In this document: positions 24,141 through 32,631 of the stretch, one piece after another
Numbering within the stretch: the first letter of the stretch is position 1
Layout: every line of letters begins with the position of its first letter
NCBI GenBank assembly: GCA_016839955.1
Contig: JAEOTI010000149.1
Coordinates: 1-33,327, forward strand
Length of the DNA stretch: 33,327 bases
Source: Candidatus Hodarchaeota archaeon
Lineage (GTDB): Archaea; Asgardarchaeota; Heimdallarchaeia; Hodarchaeales; YT1-057
Direction: 5' to 3'
Translations under genes and position numbers: made by a program
Notes under the pieces: generated by a model
Told to the model about the DNA's origin: nothing
The model's input: the letters and a program-made list of their open reading frames with translations, nothing else
Databases searched by the model: none

Positions 24141-24830
24141 TCAATATTTTGACCTTAATATTATTCCATCACTTGTAGTGATGTTTAAAGAGGCTGCAGT
24201 GAGTTCTTCTTGAATGTAATATGTTCCATTCAAGTAAGACTCAAAGAATTGACTAGCAGTTTGATTAGTGAAACTTATATTCGCATATATTACAGGTTGA
24301 ACAACAAAGTTTTCCTTAAAGATTTTTAACCGTGTTGATGAACTATCTATCTCAATATCAGCATAAACAGAAATACCGACTCCTAATTCAGTTTGTACTT
24401 CAGTAGTTATTCCATAAAGAAATATCGTAAAGCTACTTGTAATATTGAGAAATAAAAAATCTCCATCTCCAATTCCAGAATCTAAAGAGTTTTGTTCATT
24501 AATTGTTAAAACACTGGTTGATATGATTTGAACTGTTGCTCCATAATTTGCCAAAGCATAATCTTCCACAATTATAATATAATTATCGAAATCTTCCAAA
24601 ATTTCAGTATAATTCATTTGATCATTAGAATATTGGTTTAAATAGTACTCAAATCGGTAATTTATCTCACGCCCAATTTCTGATAGCAAATAATGAACAT
24701 CTTTTTCAGCTTCTTCTGTTATACTTTCATCTCCTAATTCATTGATTGCAGTTATCATTAAAATTGACCACAATGATATTATGAGAACTGCCATCAAAAA
24801 CATTTGAGCTCTTCTATCATTTGAAAGCAC
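24141..24830 (-). CDS. Type IV pilin-like protein 3 of the pilus operon
   Basis: A 229-aa secreted or membrane-anchored protein with a prepilin-like N-terminus. NDRRAQ (4-9) precedes a hydrophobic helix (MFLMAVLIISLWSILMITAI, about 10-29), the layout of an archaeal class III signal peptide cleaved before Gln. The cleavage position carries Ala instead of Gly. The rest is a soluble extracellular domain rich in Asn/Tyr/Ser with several N-glycosylation sequons (for example NYT, NIT, NQT). GTG 24830 is supported by AAGGAGAA about 8 nt upstream. It is the last gene of the pilus operon, 13 bp after the second pilin-like gene. A minor pilin is likely. Confidence 0.72.
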   Translation of the reverse strand: MLSNDRRAQMFLMAVLIISLWSILMITAINELGDESITEEAEKDVHYLLSEIGREINYRFEYYLNQYSNDQMNYTEILEDFDNYIIIVEDYALANYGATVQIISTSVLTINEQNSLDSGIGDGDFLFLNITSSFTIFLYGITTEVQTELGVGISVYADIEIDSSSTRLKIFKENFVVQPVIYANISFTNQTASQFFESYLNGTYYIQEELTAASLNITTSDGIILRSKY

Positions 24831-24843
24831 TTTGAAATTCTCC

Positions 24844-25353
24844 TTACGATAAGAGCCATATGCTTAGATAAAGTGCATACGATTCATTGTACGACCCGTA
24901 CTCAAATGAGGAATACCCACCAAGGAAGTAACTGGCAACATAAACTGTTGTGGTCTCATCAGGGTATGTTCCAGTACCCACGATAGAAACTGTACTACTT
25001 CCCTCAATCTCTGTTAAGTCAACTCTTAACAACACAAAATTCGCTATTGTAGGAAGTTGAGCTGTAATTAATAACACTAAATCTTGTTGATAATTTTCTA
25101 TAACCGCAGAATAAGCTGGATTATCATTTAAATAAATGGAAGGTCTGAGAATTCCAAGATCATCTGCTGAAGAAAGAGCTAATCGACCTTGAGTCTTTAA
25201 CCAAGAATAATTTGGATTCTTTTCTCCACTTTGATTTGTCACAGAGGTTGAAATAGCGACTGATACAACCAGTAAAAGAGAAACTGCTATCAGAGTCTCC
25301 ATCATATGCAGCTGGCCACGACGATCACTTAATCTATATTTGATTCTAATCAG
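24844..25353 (-). CDS. Type IV pilin-like protein 2, probable CTG start
   Basis: A small pilin-like protein, 169 aa from the proposed start. In-frame residues before the first ATG (25305) read LSDRRGQLH, the same class III prepilin motif as its neighbours, then a hydrophobic helix (METLIAVSLLLVVSVAIS). Starting at that ATG would remove the cleavage site. No ATG, GTG or TTG precedes the motif after an in-frame TAA. CTG at 25353 lies exactly 6 nt after GGAGGAGG and 1 nt after the stop of the upstream pilin gene, so I take CTG as the start (ATT at 25359 is the alternative). The remaining 130 residues form a soluble Ser/Thr/Tyr-rich domain. Processing presumably falls between Gly and Gln of RRGQ. 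Confidence 0.7.
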   Translation of the reverse strand: MIRIKYRLSDRRGQLHMMETLIAVSLLLVVSVAISTSVTNQSGEKNPNYSWLKTQGRLALSSADDLGILRPSIYLNDNPAYSAVIENYQQDLVLLITAQLPTIANFVLLRVDLTEIEGSSTVSIVGTGTYPDETTTVYVASYFLGGYSSFEYGSYNESYALYLSIWLLS

Positions 25354-25354
25354 C

Positions 25355-26572
25355 CTAATCCTCCTCCCATATTGTTAGATCAGCAATTAAAAGCATATTT
25401 CTTGCTGAAATAGAAAAAAGACCAGTTTCTATTTCGTATTTGGCTTCCGTTGGAATTTCTGGTCCTATTGTCGCGAAAGTTCCACTATTAGCACCATTTT
25501 TGTCAAATAATGCAGGAATTGTTCCGATCCGATAACTAAAGGAATCACTACCTTCTGAAACCGATACTATTACTAAAACAAGGTCATTTGCATTTCCAAC
25601 AAAAGAAATTGGGAGCACAGGAGAAGTTGTAAAATTATTTGTCCCTGGATTTCGATAGGTTAGGGTTCTTATCGCTGTTGTGTGAATAACTGAGAATGTA
25701 TGATTATCGCTTTCTTCTCGATAATCACTAACACCTAAACAATTTCCTGAAAACGATTCTTCTTGTGTAAGTAATAAGGGGCGATTTGAAACATCGATAT
25801 TGATAAATTGATTAAAATCTTCAGTAGGGGGAATATAATGAGTGTATCCCCAAAAATTATCTCTCTGTGCGACAACAATCAAAGTATGTGGGAAGCTAAG
25901 ATCACCAAAACTATTGTAGTCAAGGATTGCTTCACCATTGGAATCCGTTAAACTGGTGGTTAATGGGTAAATAATCCCATTTGAAAGATCAACCGTAAAA
26001 AGAGTTAAGTTTACATCCGCTATCTGATTAACATCGAGAAAGTTTACAGTTGCGGATAAACTATGATCTCCTGGTTCTAGAGAAATACTTAGAGGATTTT
26101 TTATTGTTAAATGAAAGTTAATTTCCGCTTTAAGACCTAAAAGACTATGAAGATTATCATAACTTAGAAAGAAGTCAGAATATCCAGTAATATTTGATGA
26201 ACCAAGAATTAGACGAGCCATTTTGGTCGGGTCCAGTTCGTAACCTGTTGTGGCTAATTGCTGTACTGCCAATCCAAATGATTCTGGTTGTTGACTATCT
26301 ATATAGCCCCAGTCTTTTGGATATCCTTCTGATCCAAATAATAGACTTGCTAAATGTTGTAGTTCTTCTCTTGTTGTTACATCTTCCCTTTGTGATACAA
26401 TGAGAATGTTTGCATTTAAAATTACCACGATTAATTGACCAAGGACTATTACAAAGAAAAAAGCTGCGACTGCAAAATCAATTCCTCTAATTTGACCTCT
26501 TTTATCGAGGAGTTTGTTCCACCGTAACAATTTCAGTCCTCGGTTGTGAAAGTATTCGATTTTAGCTATCAT
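25355..26572 (-). CDS. Large type IV pilin-like protein 1 with extracellular beta-rich domain
   Basis: A 405-aa protein with a long positively charged leader (FHNRGLKLLRWNKLLDKRGQ, ending near residue 27). The class III cleavage motif KRGQ and a hydrophobic helix (IDFAVAAFFFVIVLGQLIVV, about 31-50) follow. A large extracellular part comes next. Its central region (LTDSNGEAILDYNSFGDLSF) resembles an Ig-like/transthyretin-type surface domain. Repeated sequons (NIT, NLT, NHT, NFT) suggest glycosylation. It is much larger than a structural major pilin, so an adhesive tip or minor pilin is likelier. Its ATG overlaps the stop of the coiled-coil gene by 4 bp (ATGA), showing coupling. It ends 1 nt before the CTG of the next pilin. 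Confidence 0.75.
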   Translation of the reverse strand: MIAKIEYFHNRGLKLLRWNKLLDKRGQIRGIDFAVAAFFFVIVLGQLIVVILNANILIVSQREDVTTREELQHLASLLFGSEGYPKDWGYIDSQQPESFGLAVQQLATTGYELDPTKMARLILGSSNITGYSDFFLSYDNLHSLLGLKAEINFHLTIKNPLSISLEPGDHSLSATVNFLDVNQIADVNLTLFTVDLSNGIIYPLTTSLTDSNGEAILDYNSFGDLSFPHTLIVVAQRDNFWGYTHYIPPTEDFNQFINIDVSNRPLLLTQEESFSGNCLGVSDYREESDNHTFSVIHTTAIRTLTYRNPGTNNFTTSPVLPISFVGNANDLVLVIVSVSEGSDSFSYRIGTIPALFDKNGANSGTFATIGPEIPTEAKYEIETGLFSISARNMLLIADLTIWEED

Positions 26573-26991
26573 TCTTCTATTGTTTGTTGTTCAACTGCAG
26601 ACAGTTGGATAGTAACCTCTTCTAGACGGTCCTTTATTTCGAGTAAGGTAGTTTCCAACTCAGTCATTTGAAGTCCTTTTTCTAAAAGCAAAGTTGCTTT
26701 ATTCATAACTTCTTCAGATTGCTTAATTTTCCCCTCAACTATCTTGTTGAATTCAGATTGCATATTTAGAATATCAGATTTTGTAGGTAAAATACTTTCA
26801 ATTCTTTCTAATGCAGCATTTACTGGAGTTAAATCAACACTAACTGAACCAGTTGGAGCAGGAGCGCTCGTAGAAGCAGTTGGAGGGGGCGATCCACCTC
26901 CACCCATCATTTGTACCACTAAAAATTCAATATTCGCAATTTTATCTTCAAGAGCAGTTATTTTCTCAAGAATTTCTTTTTCTTTTGTCAT
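26569..26991 (-). CDS. Coiled-coil protein with flexible Gly/Pro linker in the pilus operon
   Basis: A 140-aa soluble protein with no membrane segment. A heptad-like helix (about 3-28, KEILEKITALEDKIANIEFL) is followed by a low-complexity linker (GGGGSPPPTASTSAPAPTGS, about 31-50). A long second coiled coil (about 55-138) follows, including LLEIKDRLEEVTIQLSAVEQ. No family is recognised. Its position between the membrane platforms and the pilins, with a 4-bp overlap into the large pilin gene, points to a cytoplasmic accessory role. It may be comparable in position to the Fla/Arl C-D-E coiled-coil proteins of archaella, but sequence homology is not claimed. Confidence 0.7.
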   Translation of the reverse strand: MTKEKEILEKITALEDKIANIEFLVVQMMGGGGSPPPTASTSAPAPTGSVSVDLTPVNAALERIESILPTKSDILNMQSEFNKIVEGKIKQSEEVMNKATLLLEKGLQMTELETTLLEIKDRLEEVTIQLSAVEQQTIEE

Positions 26992-27019
26992 TAGGTGAGA
27001 ACCTCATAGACTGAATATT

Positions 27020-27940
27020 CTAAAGAATCATTGGAATCTTGAATGCCAACCAAGCAATAGTAACTAAATAAACAGAATGTCTGAGACCTGCCTTTGCGCT
27101 TCCTTCACCCATCTTTCCTGCAACTAAACCGGACGCACATCCTTCAATCATAAGCATATGGAAAAATACCATTTGAATACCAGCAAAATTTAATGGCATT
27201 TGTAGTTCAGCATCTGTTCCAGCCATTTCAACTGCTTGTTCTGATAATTGACTAAAGAAGGTAGCAACTAAAAGAATTACAACCAAAGTAAAGACCAAGA
27301 ACGCAGCATATATGATAAAAGTGTACGGTTTCATAGAACCAAGACGTTCACGTCGAAGAGCTAATAGTTCATTCACATGAGTAAAAGCAGACTCAAATAC
27401 TTGCTCAATAGTTCCACCCGAACGTTCTGCTTCTAATATTAAAAGGGAAGCACGGTTTACTAGATTCGTTCCAACATTTTCCGCCAATGCTTCAATTCCT
27501 TTTGAAAACGAAATCCCCCAACTAATTTTTGCTGCCATTTTTTGGAGTTCTTGAGTTAAAGGCCCATAATCATGTTTTGACGCTTCTTTAATCGCCCTAG
27601 GTAACGGTAAACCCGTTTTTTGGGCATCTCCAATCTCACGTAGAAGATCGGGGAGATTATTGTCTATTTTTTGACGCCAACGCATATCACTAACATAGGC
27701 AAAGCCAGCAGGGGCAAATAAGACAACCAAAGCGATCCATGTTATATCAATAACATCCAAAGGGCCAATGACTTTGAAATCTGTTATTGGTTTTTGGTCT
27801 ACGTCTTTCTCGGGAAGCACATTGAATACATGATCGAGCAAATCACTATATGCAGAAACTGATAAGCTTACTACACCAATGAATAAAATTATCCCTAAGA
27901 TCCAGAATTTATTTATTGTACTTGATTCAAACCTAGGCAT
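27020..27940 (-). CDS. GspF/TadC-family pilus membrane platform protein (second copy)
   Basis: Inner-membrane platform subunit of a type IV pilus or Tad-like secretion machine, 306 aa with one T2SSF domain. Hydrophobic helices occur at about 12-30, 62-82, 200-225, 245-270 and 285-303. The cytoplasmic domain between 85 and 200 carries the family pattern NLPDLLREIGDAQKTGLPLP, then GISFSKGIEALAENVGTNLV and RASLLILEAERSGGTIEQVF. It follows the first copy with a 14-bp gap. Together the two single-domain proteins would do the job of a two-domain FlaJ/ArlJ protein. Partner ATPase: the TadA-like gene at the right edge. Confidence 0.85.
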   Translation of the reverse strand: MPRFESSTINKFWILGIILFIGVVSLSVSAYSDLLDHVFNVLPEKDVDQKPITDFKVIGPLDVIDITWIALVVLFAPAGFAYVSDMRWRQKIDNNLPDLLREIGDAQKTGLPLPRAIKEASKHDYGPLTQELQKMAAKISWGISFSKGIEALAENVGTNLVNRASLLILEAERSGGTIEQVFESAFTHVNELLALRRERLGSMKPYTFIIYAAFLVFTLVVILLVATFFSQLSEQAVEMAGTDAELQMPLNFAGIQMVFFHMLMIEGCASGLVAGKMGEGSAKAGLRHSVYLVTIAWLAFKIPMIL

Positions 27941-27954
27941 ATTATTGACCCCTA

Positions 27955-28836
27955 TTATTCTCCAATTTCTGCTACATCTACTAATACCAACATTATTGCC
28001 ATCGCAATTGGTAACAAAATGTAAGTTAACAAAAGAAGCATCATTTGTGTTCCAGCTCCCCCACCTACAACAGCAAGTATTGCAATCATGATTATGAAAA
28101 ATAGAGGTGCTACTACTCCTAATACCATAAAAATTTCCGCCATCACACCTAGGGATTCTATAAATTCTTTAGTTTCTTCCTCTTTATATCGCATGAGCTC
28201 CTTTGTAGAGCTAGTAAGGTAGAAAGTTAGGTCGCCTCCAGCAGTTATTGTTCCTACAAAACCTTCACAGAACCCCGTCCATCTAGAAGATGGCGATTGT
28301 GCAGCAGATTTTCTTAAAGCTCGAAGAATATCCAGTCCTAACGCTTCAGTATCACGTGTAATACGACGGGCTTCTTTACTCAACTCTTCTGCGGTGCCAC
28401 CGAGTTGTTCGGATGCTAATGATGCAAATATAACGTCTGGTGGAACCCCTGCAGAGGCCATTGCACTCATGTATGATGCAGCTGTTGGTAATGCAGATTC
28501 AATTAATCTTTTCCTTTCATTTCGCTTAATAGTTGGATAAAATTGGTAAGGTAGGTATGCCAAGATCCCAAGGGAGACACAAATAACAATTGGTGCAGCA
28601 TAATAAATTGTGTCTAATTGGAGTGCAAGGACTGCAATAAGACTAACAATAAAACTCGTTATTGTAACACAGAAGACTGTAAACGCCGCAAGGCCAAGAT
28701 ATTGCCTTAGCGACATATCATTTCCTGCTTGTCGTAATTGTTTCTCTGTATTAGCGAATTTTCCTTTTTTGATATATTTCTCAAATGGTTTCCCGAAGCG
28801 TAGATAAGATATTCTCCGGATGGTAGCTAGACTCAT
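27955..28836 (-). CDS. GspF/TadC-family pilus membrane platform protein (first copy)
   Basis: The first gene of the pilus operon on the minus strand, 293 aa with a T2SSF domain. There are two N-terminal helices (about 48-72 and 78-98) and a cytoplasmic helical domain with KRLIESALPTAASYMSAMAS and SAGVPPDVIFASLASEQLGG. RDTEALGLDILRALRKSAAQ and the family end-segment GGDLTFYLTSSTKELMRYKE follow, then C-terminal helices near 225-250 and 260-285. The start is ATG 28836, with GAGGT 6 nt upstream. A perfect 12-bp palindrome is centred about 34 bp before the ATG, so transcription of the whole operon is probably regulated here. It is divergent from gatE. Confidence 0.85.
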   Translation of the reverse strand: MSLATIRRISYLRFGKPFEKYIKKGKFANTEKQLRQAGNDMSLRQYLGLAAFTVFCVTITSFIVSLIAVLALQLDTIYYAAPIVICVSLGILAYLPYQFYPTIKRNERKRLIESALPTAASYMSAMASAGVPPDVIFASLASEQLGGTAEELSKEARRITRDTEALGLDILRALRKSAAQSPSSRWTGFCEGFVGTITAGGDLTFYLTSSTKELMRYKEEETKEFIESLGVMAEIFMVLGVVAPLFFIIMIAILAVVGGGAGTQMMLLLLTYILLPIAMAIMLVLVDVAEIGE

Positions 28837-29241
28837 AGGGAGACCTCATTTACTGATCCTTTATTACTGTACAGTATATTTTGTTCTTCTTCAAATTAAT
28901 TTTCAATAATATTTTACTTGATAATTTTTAACCTATGCTTATCTTTAGACATTTAATTGTTATTGATCAAACATCCATCTATTTATCCTACTTTTAACAT
29001 CTTCTTCTTTGATTGCAAAGAACTTCTTCATTTTTACGAATTACACCTTTTAAAAAGGGAAAAATCATTAGAATTCTCTTATTCAACCTGAAAATCAAAA
29101 AGTTACTGGGGAAAAACTTCTCAGAATCTCTATTGAAGAGAGGAATACAGTTTCTTCAAATGCGTATTGTTATCCTGCAATAGTAATTTAAGCTCAAAGT
29201 TATTGTATTCTTTGGAAAATCAGATTTTGGGCGAAAAATCT
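28837..29241. other. 405-bp divergent intergenic region between the pilus operon and gatE
   Basis: Apart from the pilus promoter and palindrome (28865-28881) I see no gene, tRNA or long repeat. The stretch is strongly A+T-rich with scattered T-runs. GatE could begin as far upstream as TTG 29167, but the residues this adds (LSCNSNLSSK onward) do not look like GatE, so I treat 29167-29241 as leader. Confidence 0.5.
28865..28876. promoter_or_regulatory. Palindromic operator-like site before the pilus operon
   Basis: TACTGTACAGTA is a perfect 12-bp inverted repeat, 29-40 bp upstream of the first pilus-operon ATG. On the minus strand AATATAC, a TATA-like box, overlaps its upstream edge (28875-28881). 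A dimeric regulator bound here would sit on the promoter. The identity of the regulator is unknown; the wHTH gene at 23538 is the nearest candidate. Confidence 0.45.
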
Positions 29242-31197
29242 ATGGTAGAACACTCTAAAATCCAAAAGACTTCTCAATACTATGAAAAACTTGGACTTAG
29301 AGCAGGACTTGAAGTCCATGCACAAATAAACTCGAATAGGAAGTTGTTTTGCCATTGTAAACCAAAGATTACTCCTCCAAAACTCTCACCAGATTATACC
29401 TTTGAGAGACGGTTTCGACCAGTATTAGGAGAAATGGGGGATTATGATGCAGGAATGGTTGTAGAGTTTGAGAAAGATTACCAAGTGATTTATTTTACAT
29501 TCCCACCACCTTATGATGTTTGTAGTTATGAATTCGATGAAACACCTCCTTTTTTACCAGATCCTGAGGCAATTGATACTGGTTTCTTTCTTGCACGTTA
29601 TTATAATTGTCAATCCCTTGTTGACGAGGTAGTTTTTAATAGAAAGCAATATCTAGACGGCTCGATCACAACAGGATTCCAAAGAACTGCTGTTTTGGGA
29701 CGAGATGGATATATCCTCTTGAACGGAAAAAAAATCAGGATTTCAAATTTTAATGTTGAAGAAGATGCTGCTCGTCGTGTAAACTTTGTTGATCGAACCA
29801 ATCGTACTGTATATTTCAATTTAGATAGATTAAGTTTTCCATTGGTCGAAATAATTACTAATCATGAAGATTGCAATAACCCACAGGACTTAGCAGATTT
29901 AGCGAGACTTATTGGACTTGGACTACGTGCTACTCGTAAGGGAGTTCGGGGAATTGGGAGTATTCGTCAAGATGTAAATATTTCTATAAAAAGAGGGGAT
30001 AGAGCAGAGCTTAAGGGTGTTCAAGATCTAAAAAAATTCCAAATCTATGTTGATCGAGAAATTCAACGGCAAATGGCATTAATTAGGATAATGGATCAGT
30101 TAAATGATCGAGACATTGATGAAACTGATTTTGAACATTTTTATTATGATGTTTCCAAGATTATTGATAATTATTCAGATTTAAGAAGAAACAATGATTG
30201 GGAAGCATTTGGAATAAGACTTCCAAAATGTGCAGGAATTCTAAAACAGATAGTTCAACCAGGTAGATCTTTTGGCATTGAAGTTTGTGATAAGGCGGAA
30301 TTGATCTCTGGTCTTCCAATAAAACAGATGTTTAATTCTGATGAGAATCCTGAGTGGATGAGCTCAAAAGCGTACGCTAAGTTTTTTGAAGTTTTGGGAT
30401 TAGAAAATGAGGATGCTTTTTTCGTAACAGTTGGTCCAACAGACAAAGCAATACATGCTTTGAAAAAAATAATTGAACGAATGAAGATGGCTCTAAGCGG
30501 AGTCCCAAAAGAAACTCGTAGAGTCTTAGAAAATGGTAATTCAGAGTTTCTAAGGGTCATCCATGGAAAAGACCGACTTTACCCAGATACAGATACAGCT
30601 CCAATACCAATAGTTCCAGAACGGTTAAAAAAGATCTTTGCACAAGAGTTTCCTCCGAAACTTTGGGATATTTTAGCACTGGGAGAACTTACTTTACATG
30701 AGCTTTCACAAATTGTGCGAAATGATGTTTTTTTCTGGTTTTTTCTAGAATTAACAGAGAAACTGAAGATACCTACTCGAAAAACGTTTGGAATTATCCA
30801 AAAAGTGCGTAAATTTGCAAAAACAAACACTTTAGATACTATTAAATGGAAAAAAACACTTTCACAGATAAAGATATGGTTAGAAACAAATATGTGTTCC
30901 TTGAGTGACACAGTATGGATCCTTGAAGATATAATGAATGGAGTGCATTTTGATCAGATAGAAAATTCATTTAAAGGTAAGTCTGAGCTATTAGAACGGA
31001 TTTCACGTTTCATTGAAGAAAAAGTAGAGACTGCATGGTTTAGTTTTGAAAAAAGTGCATTATTTACAGATAATACTGAACTTGCAATTCGAAAAATGAT
31101 GTTTCTAATCACTAGGTCATTTCACTCCTTTCCAAAAGAAGAAGTGATTGACTCAATACGTAGCTATTGGAAAACCTGGAACACAATTGGTGGTTGA
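29242..31197 (+). CDS. gatE: Glu-tRNA(Gln) amidotransferase subunit E
   Basis: tRNA-binding kinase/transferase subunit of the archaeal GatDE complex, which converts Glu-tRNA(Gln) to Gln-tRNA(Gln). The 651-aa product has the GatB/E signature GLRAGLEVHAQINSNRKLFC near the start and the FDETPPFLPDPEAIDTGFFL segment. DEVVFNRKQYLDGSITTGFQ and the GatB/E core FPLVEIIT and GSIRQDVNISI follow. A DLKKFQIYVDREIQRQ stretch, the GatE-specific AspRS-like insert (about 300-430, ending DTDTAPIPI) and the YqeY-like helical tail complete it. ATG 29242 begins MVEHSKIQ, just before the conserved core. gatD follows after 1 nt, so the complex is made from one transcript. Organisms with GatDE generally lack their own GlnRS. 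Confidence 0.95.
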   Translation: MVEHSKIQKTSQYYEKLGLRAGLEVHAQINSNRKLFCHCKPKITPPKLSPDYTFERRFRPVLGEMGDYDAGMVVEFEKDYQVIYFTFPPPYDVCSYEFDETPPFLPDPEAIDTGFFLARYYNCQSLVDEVVFNRKQYLDGSITTGFQRTAVLGRDGYILLNGKKIRISNFNVEEDAARRVNFVDRTNRTVYFNLDRLSFPLVEIITNHEDCNNPQDLADLARLIGLGLRATRKGVRGIGSIRQDVNISIKRGDRAELKGVQDLKKFQIYVDREIQRQMALIRIMDQLNDRDIDETDFEHFYYDVSKIIDNYSDLRRNNDWEAFGIRLPKCAGILKQIVQPGRSFGIEVCDKAELISGLPIKQMFNSDENPEWMSSKAYAKFFEVLGLENEDAFFVTVGPTDKAIHALKKIIERMKMALSGVPKETRRVLENGNSEFLRVIHGKDRLYPDTDTAPIPIVPERLKKIFAQEFPPKLWDILALGELTLHELSQIVRNDVFFWFFLELTEKLKIPTRKTFGIIQKVRKFAKTNTLDTIKWKKTLSQIKIWLETNMCSLSDTVWILEDIMNGVHFDQIENSFKGKSELLERISRFIEEKVETAWFSFEKSALFTDNTELAIRKMMFLITRSFHSFPKEEVIDSIRSYWKTWNTIGG

Positions 31198-31198
31198 T

Positions 31199-32590
31199 AT
31201 GAGTGATTTTGATCCTTTACCTGGCTATATAGGTGAAGTTCGAGATATTTTACTAACTAAGGGAATAAAAGTCTGGACAGATTTAACAATAAAGAAAGAA
31301 TCTGGTGCTAGCTTTCGAGGTGTTTTACTTCCTAGAGCAGCTTATACAGCGCCTGGTTATATCAATCTCAAGATTGGAGAAACTGGTTATAACATAGGTA
31401 TCCGTATTGACCAAACTTCGACTTTTGTACTACACGATTATCGACCTGGTGAGTACCACATCCCTACGGAAGAATTTGAACCGAATCCAAACCTCCCATA
31501 TGTTACTCTTCTTGGAACTGGAGGAACTGTTGCTAGTCGTCTTGATTATCGTACTGGAGCTGTTTTACCTGCTTTTACACCTGAAGAATTATTTGCTGCT
31601 GTTCCTGAAATAAAAAAAATTGTAAATCTAACACCTAAAACACTCTATCAAATACTTTCAGAGAATTATAAACCTAAATGGTGGGTCCAGACAGCAGATT
31701 ACATTGCAAAAGAGATTGAAGCTGGTGTTGATGGCATAATTATTGGTCATGGTACTGATACAATGGCTTATACTGGTTCTGCCTTAGCTTATTTTCTTAA
31801 AAACCTTCCAGTTCCAGTAATTATGATCGGTTCACAAAGGTCAAGTGATCGACCATCATCAGATGCAGCAATTAACATCTTAAACGCGTGTGCGATCGCA
31901 GGTTATGAGAATATTGGAGAAGTTTTAATTTCAATGATGGGATCTACAAGCCACAAGTATAATCTACTTCATCGACCTACCAGAGTTCGAAAAATGCATT
32001 CCAGTAGGAGAGACGCATTCCGAACAATTTCTGATGTTCCAATTGGCAAAATCGATTATCAATCAAAAAAAGTAACCTATTTTCAAAAATATAAGAAGAA
32101 AAGCAACAAGGAAGATTTCTGGTTAGATAATAAAATCGATCCCAAAGTCGCAATGCTTTATTTCTACCCAGGTATGCAACCAGATACAATTGATGCATTA
32201 ATTGACAAAGGATACCATGGATTTGTAGTAATTGGAACAGGATTAGGACATGTAAGTGAGGAGATGTATCCTGCTTTAGAAAGGGCACAAGAAGAAGAAA
32301 TTCCTGTAGTTCTCGTTGTACAACCGCTCTATGGTTTTGTACATCTTCGTGTCTATGAAACTGGTCGAGAAATGCTTGCTCGAGGAGTAATTGAGGGTGC
32401 TAATATGCTTCCCGAAGCAGCTTATGTGAAATTAATTTATGTTCTTGGTCATACAAAAGATCTTCCTGAAGTTAAAAAATTGATCCAGACTCCATTAGCA
32501 GGAGAAATTACCTTACGTGAACCAAAATATGGCTATTTACTTCTACAGGGTTGTGAGGACAACCTTGATAAGGTTCTTCAGAAAATCTAA
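31199..32590 (+). CDS. gatD: Glu-tRNA(Gln) amidotransferase subunit D
   Basis: Asparaginase-type subunit supplying ammonia from glutamine or asparagine to the GatDE complex, 463 aa. After a small SH3-like N-terminal domain (about 1-85) comes the L-asparaginase fold. Catalytic signatures are LLGTGGTVASRLDYRTGAVL (about 104-123, first Thr), IIGHGTDTMAYTGSALAY (about 181-198, the Thr-Asp pair) and GSQRSSDRPSSDAAINILNA (about 210-229). Toward the end, the conserved YFYPGMQPDTIDALIDKGYH and GLGHVSEEMYPALERAQEEE match GatD. ATG 31199 starts 1 nt after the gatE stop, with GGTGG as SD inside the last gatE codons; the longer in-frame start at 31148 would lie inside gatE. Confidence 0.95.
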   Translation: MSDFDPLPGYIGEVRDILLTKGIKVWTDLTIKKESGASFRGVLLPRAAYTAPGYINLKIGETGYNIGIRIDQTSTFVLHDYRPGEYHIPTEEFEPNPNLPYVTLLGTGGTVASRLDYRTGAVLPAFTPEELFAAVPEIKKIVNLTPKTLYQILSENYKPKWWVQTADYIAKEIEAGVDGIIIGHGTDTMAYTGSALAYFLKNLPVPVIMIGSQRSSDRPSSDAAINILNACAIAGYENIGEVLISMMGSTSHKYNLLHRPTRVRKMHSSRRDAFRTISDVPIGKIDYQSKKVTYFQKYKKKSNKEDFWLDNKIDPKVAMLYFYPGMQPDTIDALIDKGYHGFVVIGTGLGHVSEEMYPALERAQEEEIPVVLVVQPLYGFVHLRVYETGREMLARGVIEGANMLPEAAYVKLIYVLGHTKDLPEVKKLIQTPLAGEITLREPKYGYLLLQGCEDNLDKVLQKI

Positions 32591-32631
32591 TTTTTTTGGA
32601 ACTATTATAGTATTTTTACGGAGATTTTAGG

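Noticed and set aside
30255..30911. Two minus-strand ORFs of 101 and 110 aa.
   Set aside because: Both are antisense inside gatE, which is coding throughout.
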